10,905 bases of DNA from an uncultured Collinsella sp. GTDB lineage: Bacteria > Actinomycetota > Coriobacteriia > Coriobacteriales > Coriobacteriaceae. The position numbers and the translations under genes are program-made. The stretch lies in contig CAMQPJ010000024.1 of assembly GCA_947003675.1 (NCBI GenBank), positions 1 through 10,905 on the forward strand, read 5' to 3'. Below the pieces are notes generated by a model. That model saw nothing but the letters and a program-made list of their open reading frames with translations, had not been told where the DNA came from and ran no database searches. Below, one piece after another: positions 5,775-10,905 of the stretch (positions are counted from its first letter, which is position 1; every line of letters starts with the position of its first letter).

Positions 5775-8772
5775 ATCGCTCGACGAGCACGCGGTTAAGC
5801 CTGCCCTCCACCAAGCGCTCGTACAGACGCCGTGTCTCGGGCTCGGGCACGCCATTGACCTGCTCCCTCAGGTGATGCATATGTCCACTGTACAGCTCGA
5901 CGATATCGCGTCGTCGCCCCGCCGCACCGTAGACGCGCATAGCGCAACGCACCATGTCCTCGCGCGCCGTCTCTTGCCGCAGCCCCGACTCCACCAGCCA
6001 TACCGCCGACTGCAGGTCGTTTTCTTCTAGGGCGGCATTCGCGCCCCGAATCATGCAGTCGATATACTTCGATTCCATAATGCGCCTCATACGCAAAAAG
6101 TAGGTGGGATTACAGCCATTGGGAACATACAACGGGCCGGCGTAGAGCTGCTCGATCTTAAGGCACAGCTCGATCAGATGGGGCCCGCGCGCACCCGTGC
6201 GATTTCCCAAAACTTCGCGGCTTATCTGATCAAACAACCGCACGTCGGTCTTGACGTAATCGCCGTTAAGCCCAATGCACTCGTTTTGAATCAACACACA
6301 CGACTTGCCGTCCGGTGTCGGCCCCAAGGCCGAACGCAGGCGCGATATCGTCGAGTACAGATTGTTACGAGCGCTATTGAACTCGGCATGGGGCCACAGC
6401 TCCATAGCCAGCGTCTCGCGGTCGACCAGTGCATCCATGCCCAGCGCAAGCCGCTCGGCAAGCGTCGCCGCTTTCTTGCGGCGCCACATCTTATCCGTGA
6501 TGGGAAACCCGTCGCGCTCGGCGCGAAACGCCCCAAACATGCGGATCTCGATATGGCCAATCACGTCGACACCCTCGGCATCGCCGGCCTGGAACAGACG
6601 CTCGCCTTCGCCCTCAAAGTCATCACGCAGCGAATACCGTGACAGCTCGCGCACCGGGAGCTTCTTTCGAATTCTAGCAGCCGGCTCACCCAGACAATGC
6701 ATCGCAAGACGCGCAAACAGCCGATACGACGGATCCAAAATCCCTGGGCGGTTCATGGACATCCAGGCTGCAAGGTCGCTATCGCGGCCCGCGGAGGCCA
6801 AATGCAGCGCCACCATCCAAGCCTCGGCACCACCGACCTGCGTCCGACTCAAATCGAGCAGCTCTGCCTCTTCGCGCACCGATACCATCGATGTATTGCG
6901 TAAGTACGCCGCGCACTCTAGCAGCAGTGCGTTGTCGCGTATGTATCCAATCGATTCCTCGGCAAGCCTGAGCACCTGCACCGCACGGAATTTGGCATTG
7001 ACCGGACGTCCCTCGGCCAGCGACTGCCAGCCTTCCAGTATCAAGCCAAACAACTGGACTTGATTGTCACGCACGCGCACAGCAAAACGGTCGAGCTCAT
7101 TGAATGCCTGCTCGTCGGTCACCGGCATGCCGGCAAACAGGCGCCGCGCCGATAATACCATGCGCACCCAGATGGCGAGCGCTCGGATGCCACGCGCTTC
7201 GAGTGCCTCGAGCGTCAGGGCCATCTCGTCATCACGCTCGTCAGTACCTGCATACGACCCATCAAATAGCTCCGCCAACATGCGGTCCGCCTGCACAAAC
7301 GTTCCCGCGATATCGAGCTCACAATCGTAGGCCTTATCCGTTTTGAGCCCCGCGAGGATCTCACCACCCTTCGCCCGCTCGGTCAGCCCATGCTTTATCT
7401 CGACATGTGCGGACAGCATGTCGAGTGCGGCACAGGACGCCTCACTTTCCAACGCTGTATGACTTGCCGGAAGCCCCAGACCACTATCTCCATAACAGGC
7501 GGCCGTAAACACGTGCGCCACCTTCCACGACACGGGATCGAGCTCGCAAATCGCTTGCTCGCCCGCACGCTCGATAATTGAGGCCATATACCGCGCGAGC
7601 TTTGTATTGGAGACGCTCACCGCCGCCAGATAGATGCCGAGCGCCTCGTCAGGCGTCGGCTCCGATGCCTTACCATCTGCCTCGGTCTTTCCCAGTGCCG
7701 CGCGGCAGACATCCCCTCCATGCCCCGTCAGGGCCAGATCGACCCCATACTGCCCGGCAAGCTCCAACACCGCACTGCGGTCCAAAAATGCGTCCGCGAG
7801 GTCCATCGCGGTATCGCAGCGACCCGCTTTAATCAATATACGCGCCGCCCGCACAACGAGTTCGGGGCGAATTTCGGCGACCAGCTTGCGCAATCGCAGG
7901 CGTGCGTTGTCCTCGGTACCCAAGCAGGTAAAACTCCGGTCTGCCGGATCAACGCCAAAAATGGGATAATCGCGAACAAGATAGGACTGGTCAATCGCCG
8001 AAAGCCTAACACCGCAAGCCTCGAGCTCCGAAATATTGCCCTCACCCATTAGGACCATCAAGCATGCCACACTAAACAGGGCGTTGTTCTCGAGCGACGC
8101 CAGATCAACAAGTGCCGCACCGTAGATATTGACGATCTCGTTTTCGAGCATCTGGGCAACGTCTCCCTGCCCGTAGAGTCCCGACTGCATAGCCGAGACG
8201 AGCTCGGGCACGCCCTGCGTAAGCTGATAGAAGTCGAGCGATGTGCTAATCGAAAACGCCGATGCCCACGCCGAATACTCATAGGCATGCACCTTGAGCA
8301 TCTGCGCGTTGACTTTAATCGAATCGCCCAGTCCATGAATCAGCTGGCGATTCGAAGGACGGCAGCTCATAAAGACCCCAACCCCCATAGCACGCAGGCT
8401 TCGGATTCGGTCGATCAGCTCCTCGGTCTCGCCCTGGCTGAGGTTCGGCACGTTATCGATTGCGATCAGGGAGTGCGGCTTGTCCTTAAGCTCTTCGGTA
8501 ACGACCTCGAGCTGCATAAACACCTCGCGCCCAATGGCGCGGTCTGCCTCGATGATCCGCACGGGACCTCGCGTCGGATCGTTTTTAACCTCTTGGGCAT
8601 ACTGCAGCAGCACCGAGGTTTTCCCAAAGCCATCAGGCGCGTAGAGGACTACGATGCCGGCCTTTCGGCCCTTGGCGATAAGTTCGTTCATCAAGCGATC
8701 GCGTCGCACCGTATAACTACTGCCCAGCGGCATAAGCTCGAGGTCGTCCGTATTGCCCAAATCGTTAACCAT
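5773..8772 (-). CDS. Large transcriptional regulator: N-terminal P-loop NTPase, C-terminal winged helix plus BTAD
   Basis: A 999-residue cytoplasmic protein. The N-terminal NTPase has Walker A APDGFGKTS (45-53), Walker B SLIAIDNV (101-108, Asp106) and a sensor-like FMSCRPS (134-140), as in STAND/MalT-type ATPases. Residues about 200-740 look helical and probably repeat-like, but I cannot assign a known repeat. From about residue 741 comes an OmpR/SARP-like winged helix (IEIRMFGAF, ETLAMELWPHAE, ARNNLYSTISRLRSALG), then from about 845 a bacterial transcriptional activator domain ending near 990. By analogy with AfsR and MalT, ligand and nucleotide binding would drive oligomerisation and activation. 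The ATG at 8772 has GAGGAG 5 bases upstream. It converges on yhbY and lies downstream of the glmM-crr-nagB cluster beyond a terminator, so it is probably its own transcript. Target genes and inducer are unknown. Confidence 0.88.
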   Translation of the reverse strand: MVNDLGNTDDLELMPLGSSYTVRRDRLMNELIAKGRKAGIVVLYAPDGFGKTSVLLQYAQEVKNDPTRGPVRIIEADRAIGREVFMQLEVVTEELKDKPHSLIAIDNVPNLSQGETEELIDRIRSLRAMGVGVFMSCRPSNRQLIHGLGDSIKVNAQMLKVHAYEYSAWASAFSISTSLDFYQLTQGVPELVSAMQSGLYGQGDVAQMLENEIVNIYGAALVDLASLENNALFSVACLMVLMGEGNISELEACGVRLSAIDQSYLVRDYPIFGVDPADRSFTCLGTEDNARLRLRKLVAEIRPELVVRAARILIKAGRCDTAMDLADAFLDRSAVLELAGQYGVDLALTGHGGDVCRAALGKTEADGKASEPTPDEALGIYLAAVSVSNTKLARYMASIIERAGEQAICELDPVSWKVAHVFTAACYGDSGLGLPASHTALESEASCAALDMLSAHVEIKHGLTERAKGGEILAGLKTDKAYDCELDIAGTFVQADRMLAELFDGSYAGTDERDDEMALTLEALEARGIRALAIWVRMVLSARRLFAGMPVTDEQAFNELDRFAVRVRDNQVQLFGLILEGWQSLAEGRPVNAKFRAVQVLRLAEESIGYIRDNALLLECAAYLRNTSMVSVREEAELLDLSRTQVGGAEAWMVALHLASAGRDSDLAAWMSMNRPGILDPSYRLFARLAMHCLGEPAARIRKKLPVRELSRYSLRDDFEGEGERLFQAGDAEGVDVIGHIEIRMFGAFRAERDGFPITDKMWRRKKAATLAERLALGMDALVDRETLAMELWPHAEFNSARNNLYSTISRLRSALGPTPDGKSCVLIQNECIGLNGDYVKTDVRLFDQISREVLGNRTGARGPHLIELCLKIEQLYAGPLYVPNGCNPTYFLRMRRIMESKYIDCMIRGANAALEENDLQSAVWLVESGLRQETAREDMVRCAMRVYGAAGRRRDIVELYSGHMHHLREQVNGVPEPETRRLYERLVEGRLNRVLVER

Positions 8773-9156
8773 GCCCGCTCCTCAACTCGACCACATGGAC
8801 ACCGTAACGCTAGACCATATGTATCGCTAGATGAATAGAGCGATGCTACGGTTTAGGATGTTTGTTGGTACGCAAATGGCAAGTTTTTGTTCAGCGTGGT
8901 CCGATTGAAACTTATCCCCCAACCAATCAGTCTTTGCGCAGGTCAATGCGCTTGCCAGCTTGTCCCATCCTTTGGCAGTGTACCTCAAATGAGCGCTGTT
9001 CAATTGTGTTGCGCAACTCACCTAGCGCCAGCTACCGTCTGCGACCTTTTCATAGCATTTATGCATAGTATCTGTTATGGAATGAATCATGCTGCACCAG
9101 ACGCACCCGTCAAGTTCACGGCAAGATTCTCGTCAAGCACACGGCGCGCGCTCAGC
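8773..9156. other. Noncoding upstream region of the large regulator
   Basis: No protein gene is supported here. It is less GC-rich than its surroundings and should hold the regulator's promoter on the - strand. The best - strand pair I see is TTGAAC (complement of 8998-9003) and TACACT (complement of 8977-8982), but the 15-base spacer is short. Near the start codon is a cluster of short repeats (8801-8852). A + strand frame continuing from here into nagB is a shadow. Confidence 0.5.
8801..8852. promoter_or_regulatory. Cluster of short repeats upstream of the regulator (possible operator)
   Basis: CGCTAGA occurs twice as a direct repeat (8808-8814 and 8825-8831, 17 bases apart). ATCGCT (8823-8828) and AGCGAT (8839-8844) are inverted around 10 bases. 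ACCGTA (8801-8806) and TACGGT (8847-8852) are also inverted. The cluster lies 29-80 bases before the regulator start, where an activator or autoregulator could bind. The arms are short, so chance is possible. Confidence 0.3.
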
Positions 9157-9184
9157 AAAAAGGCCCCCGCAAAGCGGAGGCCTT
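9157..9184 (-). terminator. Intrinsic terminator of nagB
   Basis: On the - strand, 9184-9174 pairs with 9170-9160 over 11 bp with one G-U pair and a 3-base loop. T residues (complement of A at 9157-9161) run from the stem end. It lies about 33 bases beyond the nagB stop and closes the glmM-crr-nagB side from the regulator. Confidence 0.85.
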
Positions 9185-9216
9185 CGGCAAAGCTATGTCG
9201 AGATGATAGGCTATCG

Positions 9217-9945
9217 CTACTCGCAGAGCGAAAGGGCAGCCTCGTCGGCAACGACAACGCAGTTGGTGTGCAATTGCAGGATCGAGGCAGGGCACTGGGG
9301 GGTAACCGGACCATAGCACATGTCGTGCACGGCCTGTGCCTTGGCCTCGCCGTTGGCGACGACCAGGATCATGCGGGCATACATGATGGTCTGAGTGCCC
9401 ATGGTGTAGGCCTGACGGGGCACGTCGTCGATGCTGTCGAACAGGCGGCTGTTGGCCTGAATAGTGCTCTCGGTGAGGTCGACACAGTGCGTACCCTTGG
9501 AGAAGTGGTCATCGGGCTCGTTGAAGCCAATGTGACCGTTGTTACCGATGCCGAGCAGCTGCAGATCGGGGTAACCGGCAGCAGCGACAATCTTGTCGTA
9601 CTCGGAGCAGGCAGCGGCAGCGTCGGGATTGGAGCCATCGGGCACATGCGTGTTGTTCAGGTCGATGTTAATGTGATCGAAGAAGTTCTCACGCATAAAG
9701 TAATGGTAGCTCTGGGGATCGTCGTGCGAAAGGCCACGATACTCGTCGAGGTTGTAGGTGCTGACCTCGGCAAAGTCGACGTCACCCTTCTCGTACCAAG
9801 CGGCGAGCTGCTTGTAGGCGCCAATCGGGGTGGAGCCGGTGGCAAGACCCAGCACGCAATCGGGCTTGAGGATAACCTGGGCCGAGATGATATTGGCGGC
9901 CTTGCGGCTCATATCCTCGTAGTCTTTAGCTTTAATGATCTTCAT
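9217..9945 (-). CDS. nagB: Glucosamine-6-phosphate deaminase
   Basis: Converts glucosamine-6-phosphate to fructose-6-phosphate and ammonia in the cytoplasm, feeding amino sugars into glycolysis. The 242-residue length equals the Gram-positive short form; E. coli NagB has 266 and a longer C-terminus. Visible motifs are the phosphate loop GLATGSTP (33-40), NLDEY (65-69, with the catalytic Asp67 matching E. coli Asp72) and GIGNNGHIGFNEP (132-144), with His138 and Glu143 matching E. coli His143 and Glu148. The position of E. coli Asp141 is Asn136, which I believe is shared by short Gram-positive forms. The ATG at 9945 has AAAGGA 6 bases upstream; the frame continues to 10110 but those residues are not NagB-like. 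It follows crr on the same strand after 272 noncoding bases. No nagA is in the window. Confidence 0.96.
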   Translation of the reverse strand: MKIIKAKDYEDMSRKAANIISAQVILKPDCVLGLATGSTPIGAYKQLAAWYEKGDVDFAEVSTYNLDEYRGLSHDDPQSYHYFMRENFFDHINIDLNNTHVPDGSNPDAAAACSEYDKIVAAAGYPDLQLLGIGNNGHIGFNEPDDHFSKGTHCVDLTESTIQANSRLFDSIDDVPRQAYTMGTQTIMYARMILVVANGEAKAQAVHDMCYGPVTPQCPASILQLHTNCVVVADEAALSLCE

Positions 9946-10143
9946 TACGCGTCCTTTCTCGTACAAGAGAGGCAAGGCTTCCCTTACAAGCACTTGCCCG
10001 CGGCCCGCGTCGGCCGCAACCAACGTGTGCGGCCACCAGGGCGAGGTCGCGTAATGTATGTGTCTCGTGTCTAGCCGCGTCGAGGCCCCTGCCCGTCCAC
10101 GGTGACCCAAAGCTGTTTAGCTTCGGACAAATCCCATCTTGCC

Positions 10144-10177
10144 ACGGAGGGCGTCCTCTTTCAAGGGCGCCCTCCGT
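10144..10177 (-). terminator. Strong hairpin between crr and nagB without a U-tract
   Basis: The arms at 10144-10157 and 10164-10177 pair over 14 bp with one G-U pair and the loop CTTTCA. It begins about 40 bases beyond the crr stop. Neither strand shows a T-tract after the stem. It could be a U-less terminator, an mRNA-stabilising structure or a processing site that sets different crr and nagB levels. Confidence 0.5.
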
Positions 10178-10217
10178 AAACGTGTTTGAATTGTAGGCTA
10201 AAGGCCAGGCGCGCTCA

Positions 10218-10715
10218 CTAGCGCTCGCGAGCGACGATGAGTTGGTCCATCTCCTCGACATGCTCGCCAACGGAGCCCTTGATGCTCGAGAACTCAACGG
10301 AGTTGCACACCAAGATAGGAACCGTCACATCGTAACCCTCGGCAGCAATTGCCTCGCGATCGAACTCGATGAGCACATCGCCCTTATGGACGATGTCACC
10401 CACTTGCGCATGTACGGTAAAGTGCTTGCCCTCGAGCTGAACAGTGTCCAAACCAACGTGGATGAGCACGTCCAAGCCATCGACCGTGTTAAGCGCAACA
10501 GCGTGTCCCGTGGGAAAAATGGCCTCGACCTTGGCATCAGCCGGTGCAATCACACGCGTTCCGGTGGGCCGAATCGCCACGCCCTGGCCCAAAAGGCCGG
10601 TGGCAAACGTCTGGTCGTTTACCTCGGAAAGCGGAATGACATCGCCCGAGATGGGAGCATCCAGCGTAAGGACTCGACCACGCATACCAAAAGACCTTAG
10701 GACTTTAGTGAACAT
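10218..10715 (-). CDS. crr: PTS glucose-type IIA protein (stand-alone EIIA-Glc)
   Basis: A 165-residue soluble phosphocarrier, close in size to E. coli Crr (169). It accepts phosphate from HPr and passes it to a sugar-specific IIB domain; in other bacteria it also has regulatory roles. The family pattern is present: PISGDVIPLSEVNDQTFA (21-38), GVAIRPTG (45-52), His71 in TGHAV and the phosphorylated His86 in VLIHVGLDTV, matching E. coli His75 and His90, then LEGKHF and GDVL. The start at 10715 is preferred because GAGG lies 6 bases upstream and family members begin MFxKxLxxF; a TTG at 10736 would place that ribosome binding site inside the gene. No IIB or IIC domain is attached or nearby, so it must serve permeases encoded elsewhere. 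It lies 71 bases after glmM on the same strand. Confidence 0.93.
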   Translation of the reverse strand: MFTKVLRSFGMRGRVLTLDAPISGDVIPLSEVNDQTFATGLLGQGVAIRPTGTRVIAPADAKVEAIFPTGHAVALNTVDGLDVLIHVGLDTVQLEGKHFTVHAQVGDIVHKGDVLIEFDREAIAAEGYDVTVPILVCNSVEFSSIKGSVGEHVEEMDQLIVARER

Positions 10716-10756
10716 GCTCCCCCTCGGACATACCAATCAATCAAAATAGCCTTAAC

Positions 10757-10786
10757 AGTTTACCACTTGGCACCCGTTATTGACCA
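10757..10786 (-). promoter_or_regulatory. Candidate promoter for crr
   Basis: On the - strand, TGGTCA (complement of 10781-10786) and an extended -10, TGGTAAACT with hexamer TAAACT (complement of 10757-10762), are separated by 18 bases. Each hexamer matches consensus at four of six positions. Transcription would start near 10750, about 35 bases before crr, immediately after the glmM stop codon. Confidence 0.35.
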
Positions 10787-10905
10787 TTAGGGAAGTTCGC
10801 GCTTGACAACCTCGACGATGTCGTCGACAACACGCTGGGTCAGCTCGTGCGTCTCGGCCTCGGCCATAACGCGAACCAACGGCTCGGTACCGCTCGGGCG
10901 CACCA
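10787..10905 (-). CDS. glmM: Phosphoglucosamine mutase, C-terminal 38 residues (partial)
   Basis: Only the C-terminus is in the window. It opens with [16 protein letters not shown], the phosphate-binding loop (RPSGTEP) of the C-terminal domain of alpha-D-phosphohexomutases, and ends KRELP followed by TAA (complement of 10787-10789). The sequence VRVMAEAE directly after the loop is typical of GlmM rather than ManB or Pgm, though other family members cannot be fully excluded from 38 residues. GlmM interconverts glucosamine-6-phosphate and glucosamine-1-phosphate for UDP-GlcNAc and peptidoglycan synthesis. The crr and nagB genes downstream on the same strand support an amino-sugar cluster. Confidence 0.85.
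   Translation of the reverse strand, partial: VRPSGTEPLVRVMAEAETHELTQRVVDDIVEVVKRELP

Noticed and set aside
8887..10074. 395-residue open frame on the + strand opposite nagB
   Set aside because: It is antisense to the full NagB sequence with intact active-site motifs. It is a shadow frame.
9946..10110. Upstream extension of nagB to 10110
   Set aside because: The extra N-terminal residues are Arg/Ala/Gly-rich and unlike NagB; the ATG at 9945 has a good ribosome binding site and gives the standard 242-residue protein.
10716..10736. TTG start for the IIA-Glc gene
   Set aside because: It would put the purine-rich ribosome binding site inside the coding region and add seven residues absent from the family.
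1..10905. CRISPR array, transposase, integrase or phage genes
   Set aside because: No spaced direct-repeat array was seen by eye and none of the supported proteins resembles a mobile-element protein.

Overview
The window looks like chromosomal DNA from a high-GC Gram-positive anaerobe. My best guess is the class Coriobacteriia, probably a gut Collinsella-like organism. The guess rests on roughly 60-66% GC with strong G/C preference at third codon positions, a short-form cobalamin methionine synthase next to a UPF0210 gene, Gram-positive-type NagB (242 residues), a stand-alone IIA-Glc protein, and a very large NTPase-winged-helix-BTAD regulator. No 16S or other phylogenetic marker is present, so the assignment is an inference.

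Positions 1-5703 carry four + strand genes. They are: metH (5' end outside the window) with homocysteine, folate and cobalamin modules but no reactivation domain; a UPF0210/DUF711 gene; a class I SAM-dependent methyltransferase; and yhbY, a small ribosome-associated RNA-binding protein. A 15-bp hairpin lies between the first two genes. The 316-base gap before the methyltransferase is the most structured noncoding DNA here. It holds a perfect 32-bp inverted repeat enclosing a second hairpin (4035-4168), then an intrinsic terminator (4283-4314) placed just upstream of the methyltransferase ribosome binding site, an attenuator-like layout.

Positions 5769-10905 are transcribed from the - strand. 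Reading in that direction, the 3' end of glmM is followed by crr-like IIA-Glc and nagB, then a terminator, then a 438-base gap and a 999-residue regulator that converges on yhbY. The yhbY terminator T-tract overlaps the regulator's stop codon. GlmM and NagB draw on the same metabolite, glucosamine-6-phosphate: GlmM channels it to cell-wall precursors and NagB sends it to glycolysis. IIA-Glc ties the cluster to PTS sugar uptake. The regulator's targets cannot be read from the sequence.

I found no CRISPR array, tRNA, rRNA, transposase or phage gene. The parts most worth following up are the palindromic element with the adjacent attenuator-like leader, and the unusual domain order of the large regulator.
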